This document shows positions 17,064 to 29,628 of a stretch of 64,000 nucleotides of DNA, piece after piece. Positions within the stretch are counted from its first letter, which is position 1; the number at the start of each line of letters is the position of its first letter. The position numbers and the translations under genes were made by a program. A model generated the notes under the pieces. It worked only from the letters and a program-made list of their open reading frames with translations, searched no databases and was not told the origin of the DNA. Source of the stretch: Nocardioides rubriscoriae (GTDB lineage: Bacteria > Actinomycetota > Actinomycetes > Propionibacteriales > Nocardioidaceae); assembly GCF_008087085.1 (NCBI RefSeq), contig NZ_VIYJ01000003.1, positions 434,001 to 498,000 on the forward strand, in the 5' to 3' direction.

Positions 17064-17402
17064 TCAGGGGCGTGAGAGGTAGCGGTGGGTGCGCCGGAGC
17101 AGGTCGCCCAACGACGCCACGACGTCGGTGCTCGGCAGGTCGTCGGCCAGCTCGACGGCCAGGGCGGCCTCGGCGAGCGCGGACGCCCCCATGTTGGACG
17201 CAGCCCCCTTGACGCTGTGGGCGGCCTGCCGTACGTCGTCGAGCGAGCCGGTCGCCGCGGCCCGGGCCAGACGACTCAGGTCCTGCTCGGTGGTCTCGAG
17301 CCACACGGTCAGGGTGTCTGCGAAGGACGAGCCGAACAGCTCGCGCAGGAGGTCGACCTGGTCGTGGTCGACACCGGGCGGCACCTCGTTCACGACTATC
17401 AC
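17064..17402 (-). CDS. Hpt (histidine phosphotransfer) domain protein
   Basis: 112 aa. A single four-helix Hpt domain with the phosphorylatable His62 in AAHSVKGAASNMGA, the classical HSLKGAA-type motif. It is divergent from the large hybrid kinase at 17456, with 53 bases between starts. That kinase has three receiver domains but no Hpt of its own, so this protein is the obvious missing shuttle of a His-Asp-His-Asp relay. Confidence 0.9.
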   Translation of the reverse strand: MIVVNEVPPGVDHDQVDLLRELFGSSFADTLTVWLETTEQDLSRLARAAATGSLDDVRQAAHSVKGAASNMGASALAEAALAVELADDLPSTDVVASLGDLLRRTHRYLSRP

Positions 17403-17455
17403 CGTAGCGCCCCGAAATCACCCGTCAGGAGGAGCACACCTGGCATCCTGGCGTG

Positions 17456-21220
<3,765 letters not shown>

Positions 21221-21276
21221 GGGGGCGGATCAAGCGCAGGTTTGGCGATCGGCCGGCCGCCGACGCACGCTCTGGT

Positions 21277-21804
21277 GTGCCCATCGCCCGCCGTCCTCCG
21301 CTCCTGGTCGTCATGGGGGTCTCCGGCTCCGGCAAGTCCACGGTCGGTGCAGGCCTGGCCCAGCGGCTCGGGGTGGCGTTCGGTGACGCCGACGAGATGC
21401 ACCCGGCGGCCAACATCGCCAAGATGAGCGCCGGGCACCCGCTCGACGACGCCGACCGGCTGCCCTGGTTGGTCGCGGTCGGGGCCTGGCTCGCCGACCA
21501 GCCGCAGGGCGCGGTCGTCGCCTGCTCGGCGCTCAAGCGCTCCTACCGCGACCTGCTGCGCCGGCACGCGCCCGCCGTACGGTTCGTGCACCTCGACGGC
21601 GCCCACGAGACCATCGCCCGCCGCCAGGCCGACCGGCCCGGCCACTTCATGCCGGCCTCCCTGCTCGACTCCCAGGTCGCCACGCTCGAGCCGCTGGCCC
21701 CCGACGAGGACGGCGTCGTCGTCGACGTCGCCGGGTCGGTCGACCAGACCGTCGGGCGGGCGGTCGCGCTGCTCGGGATCGACGCGGGCGCCGAGGACTG
21801 CTGA
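21277..21804 (+). CDS. gntK: gluconokinase
   Basis: 175 aa from a GTG at 21277. The P-loop MGVSGSGKST, then GDADEMHPAANIAKMSAGHPLDDADRLPWL in consecutive blocks, and VACSALKRSYRDLLR and RPGHFMP are diagnostic of the GntK family, which phosphorylates D-gluconate to 6-phosphogluconate for the pentose phosphate or Entner-Doudoroff routes. Length is normal for the family. No gluconate permease or regulator is adjacent. Confidence 0.93.
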   Translation: MPIARRPPLLVVMGVSGSGKSTVGAGLAQRLGVAFGDADEMHPAANIAKMSAGHPLDDADRLPWLVAVGAWLADQPQGAVVACSALKRSYRDLLRRHAPAVRFVHLDGAHETIARRQADRPGHFMPASLLDSQVATLEPLAPDEDGVVVDVAGSVDQTVGRAVALLGIDAGAEDC

Positions 21805-21847
21805 CCTGCGCCTCCACCCGGGCACGGGCGGAGCCGATGCTCACCAC

Positions 21848-22501
21848 GTGGAGCTCCTCGCCGCGCGCCCCCTGGCGCTGGTCGCCTGCGTCGTCGTGCT
21901 GCTCTGGCTCGGCTACCGCCACCTCAGCGGACGACGGGCCCCGGTCCTGATCGGGCTCGTCGCTCTCGTCCTGGTCGTCAACGGGGCCCTGGAGTGGCGC
22001 TGGATCGCCGCCCAGGGCGAGCTGTCGGGGGCCGTGCGCTCGGTGACGGGCCGCGACGACGTGCACGTGCGGTGCCAGCGCCTGGGCGCGGCGATGTTCT
22101 ACGCCCTGCGCTACCAGGGCTACGTCGAGTACGCCGCCGACGGGTCGCTGCCCCAGGAGGCCTTCGTGACCTGGGAGACCTGCCAGGACCTGCGTGGCTG
22201 GCTCGGCTCGGACAAGAGCTCGCCGAGCCGCGAGCAGGTCGTGGCCGTGCACGTCCTCGCTCACGAGGCGATGCACCTGACGGGGGAGACCAACGAGGCA
22301 CGCACCGAGTGCCGTGCCCTGCAGCGCGACGCCACCGTCGCCCGCCTGCTCGGCGCGACCCAGGCACAGGGCGACGCGCTCGCGTCGCGCTACTGGTCCG
22401 AGGTCTACCCCCAGGTCGGGCCCGACTACCGGTCGGCCGATTGCGCTCCCGGCGGGGCCTGGGACGAGGCCCCCGGGACGGCGGCATGGCCGACCGGCTG
22501 A
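21848..22501 (+). CDS. membrane protein with an HExxH zinc-peptidase-like motif
   Basis: 217 aa. Two hydrophobic helices lie at the N-terminus (about 6-25 and 33-48); the rest should be exposed. Residues 139-143 read HEAMH, followed by GETNEARTEC, so a zincin-type HExxH with a nearby downstream Glu is possible. Several Cys residues (RCQRL, WETCQD, TECRAL, ADCAPG) suggest disulfides, consistent with an extracytoplasmic domain. Not assigned to a known family. Confidence 0.7.
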   Translation: MELLAARPLALVACVVVLLWLGYRHLSGRRAPVLIGLVALVLVVNGALEWRWIAAQGELSGAVRSVTGRDDVHVRCQRLGAAMFYALRYQGYVEYAADGSLPQEAFVTWETCQDLRGWLGSDKSSPSREQVVAVHVLAHEAMHLTGETNEARTECRALQRDATVARLLGATQAQGDALASRYWSEVYPQVGPDYRSADCAPGGAWDEAPGTAAWPTG

Positions 22502-22522
22502 GCCTCGGGAGTCCGAGCACCG

Positions 22523-23221
22523 TCAGGTCGCCGACCGCAGCCTGGCCACGACGAGCGCCAGCAGCTCGGACCCTGACACCTCGGGGTCGTCGCTGCGCTC
22601 CCCGCCGCGGGTGACGTGCCGCGCGACCTGCAGGAGCGCCGCGGCGTTGCGTTCGAGACGCGTCACCATGTCCCGCTGCTCCTCGGTGAGCTGACCCAGC
22701 GCGCCGGAGCCCAGCAGGTCCAGGCCGCCCAGCATCACCGCCAACGGTGTGCGGAGCTCGTGGTCGAGCAGGTGGAGGACCTCGTCCGGCAGCATCGCCA
22801 CGTGCCCGGCGAGCCGTTCGACGCCGCAGTCCTCCTGGGCCTCGATCGTGGCCAGGGCGTCGCCGAGCTCGCGCGCGGCGCGTCGCAGCACCAGGCGGTC
22901 GCGCTCGGTCCAGACCCGGGAGGCGCGACTGCGCACGAGCAGGACGCCGATCCGCCGGCCCTCGCACTCGACCGGTGCGCAGCCCACGAAACCCAGGGGG
23001 CCGCGTCCACCGGACATGCCGGGCGTCGCGAGGTCGCCCGGACGGGCCACCTCGGTGAGCCGGGTCCACCGTGCGACGTCCTCGGCCAGGCGCTCCGACT
23101 CGATCAGCCACGCGTCGTCGACGGCGAGCACCCGACGCAGCGCGGTCGTCGTCGCGGCGACGAGCTCGACGCGAGACGCCTTCTGTCCGGGCCCTGTCTG
23201 GGCCACCAGGTCGGTGGTCAT
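22523..23221 (-). CDS. GAF plus HisKA protein lacking an ATPase domain
   Basis: 232 aa from the ATG at 23221. Residues about 30-150 look like a GAF domain (GFVGCAPVECEGRRIGVLLVRS; WTERDRLVLRRAARELGDAL). Then comes DHELRTPLAVMLGGLDLL with a phospho-His, and the HisKA second helix (LTEEQRDMVTRLERNAAALLQVARHV). The protein ends there: the ATP-binding domain that should follow is missing and the next bases downstream do not encode it. It could be a phosphotransfer partner or an inhibitor of another kinase by heterodimerisation. Confidence 0.8.
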   Translation of the reverse strand: MTTDLVAQTGPGQKASRVELVAATTTALRRVLAVDDAWLIESERLAEDVARWTRLTEVARPGDLATPGMSGGRGPLGFVGCAPVECEGRRIGVLLVRSRASRVWTERDRLVLRRAARELGDALATIEAQEDCGVERLAGHVAMLPDEVLHLLDHELRTPLAVMLGGLDLLGSGALGQLTEEQRDMVTRLERNAAALLQVARHVTRGGERSDDPEVSGSELLALVVARLRSAT

Positions 23222-23402
23222 GGGCCGAGGCTGCCCTGCCCAGGTCAAGATCTCCTCAACGTCGGCCCCGTGACACCCGCAAGGCTCGCTCGAACGTGGT
23301 ACGAAAGGTCTTCAATCGGCGGCCTGCCGGCCGATCCAAGGGGTGGCGCGGGCCGCTCCCGTGCCGTCGCCGTACGGGCAGGGACTCAGGAGGACCGGCG
23401 CG

Positions 23403-24902
23403 ATGGAGCTTGTCCTGCACCGCCCGCAGAACGCGCGCGGCGCACGTGCCGTGACCGCCGTGCGCCCCGGCCGGCCCCGTCGGACCCGCTCGGACCGTCC
23501 CGGACCGGGGGCGTCGTCCTCGCACCGAGCCCCCTGGGTCGTGTCCGGGGTGACCGTCCTCGCGTCGGCGGCGGTGCTGCCGTGGGGGGCCGTCGCGTTG
23601 GGCCCCTCGGTCAGCTTCGTGCCGGCGATGATCGGCATCGTCACGGTCTTCGACGTGCTGTCGGTCTACCTGCTGGTCGGCGACTACCGCGACGGCGGTG
23701 ACCTGCGGCTGCTGGCGATGGCGTCGGCGTACGCCTGGTCGCTGGTCGCGATGTCGGCGTACGCGCTGGCGTTCCCGGGCGCCGTCGCCACCGACCCGCC
23801 GTTCGCGCTGACGGCCTCGATGGCCCCCTACTTCTACCTCGCCTGGCACGGCGGGTTCCCGTTCCTGCTCGGCCTGGCCTGGGCGCCGTGGCCGCACCGG
23901 TGGAACCGCCGTACCCCAGCGCCTGCGAGGCTGCGCACCGCGGTCGCGGTCACGTCGGGCGCGGTCGGGCTTGCGCTCGTGATGGTGCTGCTCCTGCTGG
24001 TCAACGCCCGGTCGCTGCCGGCCCTGATCGTCGGGCTCGACACCTCCCGGATGACCACGTTCACCGCACCGGTCGTCGTACCGGTCGTCGTCGTCTCGCT
24101 GCTCGTGATCGCCCTCGGCACCCGAGAGCGGACCGGGCCGGAGCGCTGGACCGCCGTCGCGGTGCTCGTCTGCCTGTGCGACCTGGCCCTCACCTACACC
24201 ACGCACACCCGCTTCAGCCTGGGCTGGTACGCCGGCCGCACCCTGACCATCCTGGCCGCCGGCGTGGTGGTGATGGCCATGCAACAGGCGTTCCGCACCC
24301 TGAAGACGCAGGCACAGCTCGACGCCAGGGTCGACGTCCTCACCGGGCTGGACAACCGGCGCGAGGCCTGTGCCCGGCTGCCGCGGATGGTCGCGCACGC
24401 GCGCCACCGCGGCACGTCGCTGGGGATCGTCGCCCTCGACCTCGACCACTTCAAGACGATCAACGACGTCCACGGTCACGAGACCGGCGACCTGGTGCTG
24501 CGTGCGGTCGGTCGGGTGCTCGGCGACTGCTGCCGCTTCCACGACCTCGCCGCACGCATGGGTGGCGAGGAGTTCCTGCTCGTCCTCGACGACGCCGACA
24601 CCGAGGGCACCGCCGCGGTCGCCGAGCGGGTGCGCCGGCTCGTCGCCCAGATCCGCGTGCCGGGTCACGGTGGCCTCGAGGTCGCCCTGACCGCGAGCCT
24701 CGGCACCACCGTCGCCTCCGGCCCGGACCTCGACGACGTGCCGAGCCTGCTCGACCACGCCGACCGAGCGCTGTACGCCGCGAAGGCCGGCGGACGGGAC
24801 CGGGTCGTCGACGTCCGTGACGTTGACGGTGCCGACGGCCCCGACCCGACGAGCGCCTCGTCGGTCCTCGCCACTCCCGGGGCAGCTGCCGCCAACCGCT
24901 GA
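23403..24902 (+). CDS. membrane-bound diguanylate cyclase (GGDEF)
   Basis: 499 aa from the ATG at 23403, with AGGAGG eight bases upstream. A basic N-terminus is followed by seven or eight hydrophobic helices (about 45-300), a MASE-type membrane sensor. The C-terminal GGDEF domain (about 325-480) has VLTGLDNRR, LDLDHFKTINDVHGHETGD and an active-site RMGGEEFLL. GGEEF is a catalytically competent variant for making cyclic di-GMP from two GTP. No RxxD inhibitory site is obvious immediately upstream of GGEEF. Pilus production in the adjacent tad locus is a plausible target of c-di-GMP control, by context only. Confidence 0.9.
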   Translation: MELVLHRPQNARGARAVTAVRPGRPRRTRSDRPGPGASSSHRAPWVVSGVTVLASAAVLPWGAVALGPSVSFVPAMIGIVTVFDVLSVYLLVGDYRDGGDLRLLAMASAYAWSLVAMSAYALAFPGAVATDPPFALTASMAPYFYLAWHGGFPFLLGLAWAPWPHRWNRRTPAPARLRTAVAVTSGAVGLALVMVLLLLVNARSLPALIVGLDTSRMTTFTAPVVVPVVVVSLLVIALGTRERTGPERWTAVAVLVCLCDLALTYTTHTRFSLGWYAGRTLTILAAGVVVMAMQQAFRTLKTQAQLDARVDVLTGLDNRREACARLPRMVAHARHRGTSLGIVALDLDHFKTINDVHGHETGDLVLRAVGRVLGDCCRFHDLAARMGGEEFLLVLDDADTEGTAAVAERVRRLVAQIRVPGHGGLEVALTASLGTTVASGPDLDDVPSLLDHADRALYAAKAGGRDRVVDVRDVDGADGPDPTSASSVLATPGAAAANR

Positions 24903-25065
24903 CCGGACCACCCTGCGAAAGACCGCGCCGTCCGTGGCCGGTCGTCGCCGGTCCGCCCGGCGTGAAGCAGCGGGATGCATCGTGTCCGACCACCGGGGCC
25001 CGTCCGCGAGATCGGACCCACCCCACCTCACCCGCTGAGTACTAGGACGACCGCGGAGCCTTGGT

Positions 25066-25337
25066 CGTGATCCCCGCCGCAGCCCAAGCGCGGCGGGCGC
25101 GTCCGCGGCGGGCTGTGATGCGGCACGGGTTCAACGCCGACGCCGTGATCGAGGGGGGAGCAAGGAGGCGTGTCGCCGTCTCGGCCCGGTGTCCTGCTCG
25201 TCTGCGAGGGCACAATCTGCGTGGGTCGTCCCCAGATCGCTTCGGGGGGTCTGGTTCGTGGTGGGCCGGTCGATTACGGTCCTGCCACCAGCGCGCTTCG
25301 TCTCGGGAGAGGTGGGCTCGTCGGTGACGCTGACCCA
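25066..25337 (+). repeat. duplicated block, copy A (upstream of tad locus)
   Basis: About 270 bases closely similar to 25699-25975. Shared landmarks in order: CGTGATC, GCGGCACGGG-like, GAGCAAGGAGGCG, TCTGCGAGGGCA, CAGATCGCTTCGGGGG, GGTTCGTGGTGGGCCGG, CCTGCCACCAGCGCGCTTCG and GTGACGCTGACCCA. Copy A ends just after what would be the tadA start codon. It occupies most of the 453-base gap after the GGDEF gene; the remaining bases (24903-25065) show nothing else. Confidence 0.8.
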
Positions 25338-25355
25338 GATCGGTTCGTACCTGCC

Positions 25356-25703
25356 ATGCAACTGACGACCAGCAGGACCCGCAACCTGTCCGCGATCGTC
25401 GGGCTCATCGCCGTTTTCGTCGTCGCTGCGTTCCTGCTCGGCGTGCGCGCGGGGTCGAGCAGCGACCACGTACGCGAGGGGGACACGTTCGGTGCTTCCG
25501 TCACCGCGATCTCTGCCGACGGCGACTCCTTGTGCGTCGACCGCCCCGGCGACGACAAGTGCGGTGTCGCGATCCTGCTCGACGCGGACGCACAGAGCGT
25601 CGCTGTCGGAGACCAGGTCACCATCACCGAGGTGTGGCTGGGTGACGGGAGCAACTCGCTGTTGACGTTCTACGTCAGGCGCCGAGCACTCACCGGGACG
25701 TGA
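25356..25703 (+). CDS. small membrane-anchored protein between duplicated blocks
   Basis: 115 aa from the ATG at 25356. One N-terminal membrane helix (about 11-30, LSAIVGLIAVFVVAAFLLGV) is followed by a soluble beta-rich domain with CVDRPGDDKCGVAI, VGDQVTITEVWL and LLTFYVRR, resembling a small OB- or beta-barrel module. A Cys pair could form a disulfide. It is flanked by the 270-base duplication, and the upstream copy carries a short decoy of the tadA start. Function unknown. Confidence 0.6.
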   Translation: MQLTTSRTRNLSAIVGLIAVFVVAAFLLGVRAGSSSDHVREGDTFGASVTAISADGDSLCVDRPGDDKCGVAILLDADAQSVAVGDQVTITEVWLGDGSNSLLTFYVRRRALTGT

Positions 25704-25975
25704 TCGTGGCCCGCCCGCGGTCCGAGCGGGGCGGGCAGGTCCGGATGCAGGCTGTCATCCGGCACGGGCTCGACGACGGCACCGTGACCGAGTGGCGAGC
25801 AAGGAGGCGTCTCGGCGTCTCGGCCCGGTGCCCTGGTCGTCTGCGAGGGCAAAATCTGCGCGGGTTGTCCACAGATCGCTTCGGGGGTCTGGTTCGTGGT
25901 GGGCCGGTCGATCTATGGTCCTGCCACCAGCGCGCTTCGTCTCGGGAAAGGGGGCTCGCCGGTGACGCTGACCCA
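25699..25975 (+). repeat. duplicated block, copy B (contains the tadA start)
   Basis: Second copy of the block at 25066-25337, about 85-90 % identical by eye, with small indels. It ends GTGACGCTGACCCA, which in this copy is the real start of tadA. Because both copies carry the same promoter/leader region and start codon, the unit 25356-25703 may have been introduced by a tandem duplication. Confidence 0.8.
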
Positions 25976-27209
25976 TGATCCCGTCGGCCTGGTCGACGAC
26001 CTCGACCGGACGGTGCGCGAGCTGGTGCGCCGTGAGGGTGTCGACCCGCAGCGCGATGCTGCGGTGGTGCGTCGGATCGCCGAGGCGGTGGTGCGTGAGC
26101 ACGACGAGCGGAGCCTGACCGGCCAGGTAGTGCCGGTGGCCGACGTGGGGGCGTTGGTGGGTGAGCTGGTGGCGCGGGTCTCGGGGTTCGGGCCGTTGCA
26201 GGCGTTCCTCGACGACCCGACGGTCGAGGAAATCTGGATCAACGACCCGTCGCGGGTCTTCGTGGCGAGGAGGGGGCGTCACGAGCTGACCAACCTGGTG
26301 CTGACGCGGGCGCAGGTGACCGAGCTGGTCGAGCGGATGCTGAAGTCCAGCGGCCGTCGGCTCGACGTGAGTGCGCCGTTCGTTGACGCGATGCTGCCCC
26401 AGGGGCACCGGCTGCACGTGGTGCTCGAGGGGATCAGTCGGGGGTTCTCGGCGGTCAACATCCGCAAGTTCGTGCTGCGGGCCGGGCAGCTGGGTGACCT
26501 GGTCGAGCTGGGCAGCATCAGCCCGCGGGCGGCGGCGTTCCTCGAGGCGAGCGTGCGCGCGGGGCTCAACATCCTGGTCGCCGGTGGCACCCAGGCGGGC
26601 AAGACCACGCTGCTCAACTGCCTGGCCGCGAGCATCCCGGGTGGGGAGCGGGTGGTCAGCGCCGAGGAGGTCTTCGAGCTGAGGTTCCCCCACCCCGACT
26701 GGGTCCCGATGCAGACCCGGCAGGCCGGGCTTGAGGGCACCGGCGAGATCCGGTTGCGTGACCTGGTCAAGGAGGCGCTGCGGATGCGGCCGAGCCGAGT
26801 GATCGTCGGTGAGGTGCGTTCCGAGGAGTGTCTCGACCTGCTGCTCGCGCTCAACGCCGGTCTGCCGGGCATGTGCACGCTGCACGCCAACAGCGCCCGG
26901 GAGGCGCTGGTCAAGATGTGCACGTTGCCGCTGCTGGCCGGTGAGAACATCTCGGCCCGGTTCGTGGTGCCGACCGTGGCTGCGTCGGTCGACCTGGTCG
27001 TCCACCTCGGCATCGACCCCCACGGCACACGACGGGTCAACGAGATCGTCGCGGTGCCGGGCCGGGTCGAGAACGACATCATCGAGGTCGAGCCGATCTT
27101 CGTGCGGCACGGTCAGGAGCTGCGGCGGACCCACGGCATGCCGCCGCGGCTCGAGCTCTTCGAGCGCCTCGGCATCGACGTCCACGCGCTGCTGCAGGAA
27201 GGCCGGTGA
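25962..27209 (+). CDS. tadA: TadA/CpaF-type secretion ATPase
   Basis: 415 aa from a GTG at 25962. It has the CpaF N-terminal region, FLDDPTVEEIWINDPSRVFV in consecutive blocks, the Walker A GGTQAGKTTLLN near residue 208, an Asp box (SAEEVFELRF), and the Walker B/His-box region RPSRVIVGEVRSEE and GMCTLHANSA. This is the hexameric ATPase that drives Flp/Tad pilus assembly. It is followed by tadB after four bases. The start lies at the end of duplicated block B. Confidence 0.93.
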   Translation: MTLTHDPVGLVDDLDRTVRELVRREGVDPQRDAAVVRRIAEAVVREHDERSLTGQVVPVADVGALVGELVARVSGFGPLQAFLDDPTVEEIWINDPSRVFVARRGRHELTNLVLTRAQVTELVERMLKSSGRRLDVSAPFVDAMLPQGHRLHVVLEGISRGFSAVNIRKFVLRAGQLGDLVELGSISPRAAAFLEASVRAGLNILVAGGTQAGKTTLLNCLAASIPGGERVVSAEEVFELRFPHPDWVPMQTRQAGLEGTGEIRLRDLVKEALRMRPSRVIVGEVRSEECLDLLLALNAGLPGMCTLHANSAREALVKMCTLPLLAGENISARFVVPTVAASVDLVVHLGIDPHGTRRVNEIVAVPGRVENDIIEVEPIFVRHGQELRRTHGMPPRLELFERLGIDVHALLQEGR

Positions 27210-27213
27210 CGCG

Positions 27214-28074
27214 ATGGGCGCACTCGTGGGGCTGGGCGTCGGGCTCGGGCTGCTGCTGATCTGGTCGGCGTTCGCGCTGCCCCGCACGGGCTCTGACCGC
27301 CGCGGTGCGCGTCCGCCGGGCCGCACCCGCCGGTTGCTCAGCAGCGCCGGCCTGGGTGACGTGGCGGTCAGCGGGTTCGTCGCCCTGTGCGTCGGTGCCG
27401 GTCTGGTGGCGGCCCTCGTGGTGCAGGGGGTCTCGGGCACCCCGCCGGTCGCGGTCGCCTTCGGGGCGATCGCGGGCTACCTGCCCGTGGCCATCGTGTC
27501 GGGCCGGGCACGACGGCGCCTGCGCGAGCTCGCCGAGGTCTGGCCCGAGGCGATCGACAACCTCTCCTCGGCCGTGCGGGCCGGGCTGTCGCTGCCCGAC
27601 GCGCTCGCCGGGTTGGCGACCCGGGGTCCCGAGCCGCTGCGGCCGGCCTTCGAGGCGTTCGCCCTCGACTACCAGGTGACCGGACGCTTCGGCGACAGCC
27701 TCGACCAGCTCAAGGAACGTCTGGCCGACCCCGTCGGCGACCGTGTCGTGGAGGGTCTGCGGATCGCCCGCGAGGTCGGCGGCGGCGAGCTCGGGCGGTT
27801 GCTGCGCAACCTGTCGGGCTACCTGCGCGACGACCTGCGCACCCGCTCCGAGCTCGAGGCGCGCCAGGCCTGGGCGGTCAACGGGGCGCGCCTGGCGGTG
27901 GCGGCACCGTGGACCGTGCTGCTGATGATGTCCCTGCAGTCCGAGGTGATCCACCGCTACCGGTCCGCGACGGGTGCGGTGATCCTGGCGGTCGGCGCCC
28001 TGGTCTGCGTCGTGGCCTACCGGGTGATGATGCGCATCGGCCGGCTCCCCACCGAACGACGGATCCTGCTGTGA
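27214..28074 (+). CDS. tadB: TadB-type inner-membrane pilus assembly protein
   Basis: 286 aa. Hydrophobic helices at about 3-18, 48-68 and 76-95, then the T2SSF cytoplasmic domain (EVWPEAIDNLSSAVRAGLSLPDAL; REVGGGELGRLLRNLSGYLRDDLRTRSE) and C-terminal helices. TadB and TadC form the membrane platform moved by TadA. The stop overlaps the tadC GTG by four bases (GTGA). Confidence 0.9.
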   Translation: MGALVGLGVGLGLLLIWSAFALPRTGSDRRGARPPGRTRRLLSSAGLGDVAVSGFVALCVGAGLVAALVVQGVSGTPPVAVAFGAIAGYLPVAIVSGRARRRLRELAEVWPEAIDNLSSAVRAGLSLPDALAGLATRGPEPLRPAFEAFALDYQVTGRFGDSLDQLKERLADPVGDRVVEGLRIAREVGGGELGRLLRNLSGYLRDDLRTRSELEARQAWAVNGARLAVAAPWTVLLMMSLQSEVIHRYRSATGAVILAVGALVCVVAYRVMMRIGRLPTERRILL

Positions 28075-28955
28075 CACCGGCGGCCTGGGGCGCGCTGCTC
28101 GGCGCGACGACCGGTCTGGGGCTCCTGCTCGTCGTGCGCCGGGTGCTGGTCATCCGGCGACCGCCGCTCGCGGCGCGGGTGCTGCCCTACGTCCGCGACG
28201 TCGCCGTGCCCGGTGCGTCGCGGCTGACGTCCGGGCCCGTAGCGGGTGCGGGGTCGCGCTCGGCCGCCGCCGGGGTCTTCGGGCCGGTGCTGCGCTCGGC
28301 GGCCGACACCGTCGAGCGGGTCCTCGGTGGGGCGAGGTCGGTGGAGCGTCGGCTCGAGCGGGCTGGGCTCGAGCGGACCGTGCACGACTTCCGGGTCGAG
28401 CAGGTGCAGTGGGGGCTGGTGGGCTTCGCCGTCGCGGCGGCGTACGGCGTGCTGCGGGCGCTGTCCGGTCCCGTCTCCCCGGTCGGGGCGCTGCTGGTCT
28501 GCGCGATCGCGTTCGTCAGCGGGGTCCTGGCCCGCGACACCTGGCTGACCAGCCAGGTCCGGGCCCGTGAACGGCGGATCCTCGCCGAGTTCCCCACCCT
28601 CGCCGAGCTCCTCGCGCTCGCCGTCGCCGCCGGCGAGGGACCGGTCGCGGCCCTGGGGCGCGTGGTGCAGCGCAGCGCCGGCGAGCTGTCGCGCGACCTC
28701 GCCCAGGTGCTGGCCGCCATCCGCACCGGCGAGCCCGTGGGCGTGGCGTTCGACCGGATGGCGGCCACCACCGGGCTGCCGCTGGTCTCCCGCTTCGCCC
28801 AGGGCGTCGCGATCGCGGTCGAGCGCGGCACGCCCCTGGCCGACGTCCTGCACGCCCAGGCCGGTGACGTCCGCGAGGCCGGCCGGCGCGAGCTCATCGA
28901 GGTCGCCGCCCGACGCGAGGTGCTGATGATGGTGCCCGTCGTCTTCCTCGTCTAG
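28071..28955 (+). pseudogene. tadC: tadC, 5' part, truncated by island insertion
   Basis: 294 codons from a GTG at 28071. A lead helix, then the T2SSF domain typical of TadC (LAEFPTLAELLALAVAAGEGPVAALGRVVQRSAGELSRDLAQVL read in pieces; GVAFDRMAATTGLPLVSRFAQGVAIAVERGTPLADVL). It ends MMVPVVFLV followed by TAG, where TAG belongs to the inserted element. The missing 20 codons lie at 50726-50791 and read on in frame as LPVTILFAFWPGFVGLSLTV: the second half of the last membrane helix. Loss of that half helix probably impairs or abolishes TadC while the island is integrated. Confidence 0.93.
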
Positions 28956-28960
28956 AACAC
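28940..28960 (+). other. attL: left junction of the integrated island
   Basis: Chromosomal TCTTCCTC, then GT at 28950-28951, then element sequence CTAGAACAC. The shared core with the right junction is GT (GTC counting the next base). The element's first bases create a TAG stop in the tadC frame. Confidence 0.88.
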
Positions 28961-29177
28961 AGTAATCAGGCATTTTCAGGTGCCGGACTTCAAGTGCCTG
29001 AAGGTTGAGGTTGAGGTTCAACTTGATTGAGCTTTGACCCCATGGACACCCGTCTGAATCGCAATGGACACTGGCGGCCCACACACCTATGGAGGCCCAC
29101 TCATGCAGTGGGGCAGTTCGTCGTCGCCGAGGGGTCATCTCGGCAACCGTTGGAGCCCGCTATACATACAGATTCGC

Positions 29178-29201
29178 CATGAGTACCACGTCGTACTCAT
29201 G
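29178..29201. promoter_or_regulatory. inverted repeat, likely operator upstream of ardA
   Basis: CATGAGTAC, six bases, GTACTCATG: a perfect 9-bp inverted repeat. A further CATGAGTAC half-site lies at 29236-29244. The half-site TGAGTA also forms the palindrome at 31799-31811 in front of the XRE regulator gene. The wider gap 28956-29628 has no convincing gene; otherwise it holds only this repeat and the hairpin at 29581. Confidence 0.55.
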
Positions 29202-29580
29202 AGAGCAGGTCCTATCTTCGGTGCCCCGCCTCGCTCATGAGTACCCCACGAATACCACTCGTACGCGTGAGCACCGCTGCCGTTGTACGTATAGCGCTAC
29301 GGCGTCAGGAGACTGTTTGGACGGCCGTCCGAACCCTGCTGAGCCTGCCTCAATCCGAACATCGAGGGCCGAACCAAGGCTGCTGTGCGTACGCACCAGG
29401 CGTCCGTCGGGACGCCGCCCGCCCGTAGCGGTTCATAGAACGGGGGGGGTAGATACGGCATCAAGTTGAAAGCCCGGATGTGGTGCTTGATGGCGGCACT
29501 CCTGAAGGAGTGAACGGCTCGCAACGCACTGGACCATGCGGCGTTTGCGTCGTTAACCAGATCCGAGCCGGCAACTCTCG

Positions 29581-29603
29581 AGCCCCAGCAACCCGCTGGG
29601 GCT
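29581..29603 (+). terminator. hairpin in the ardA leader
   Basis: AGCCCCAGC (29581-29589), five bases, GCTGGGGCT (29595-29603), followed by CTTCGCATT. It ends 13 bases before the AGAGGAG ribosome-binding site of ardA. It is either a terminator of upstream transcription or an attenuator of ardA. Confidence 0.5.
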
Positions 29604-29628
29604 CTTCGCATTCCAGAGGAGAATCATC

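Noticed and set aside
29221..29469. Short open frames in the left end of the island
   Set aside because: No ribosome-binding site or recognisable sequence; the region looks like regulatory DNA with inverted repeats.
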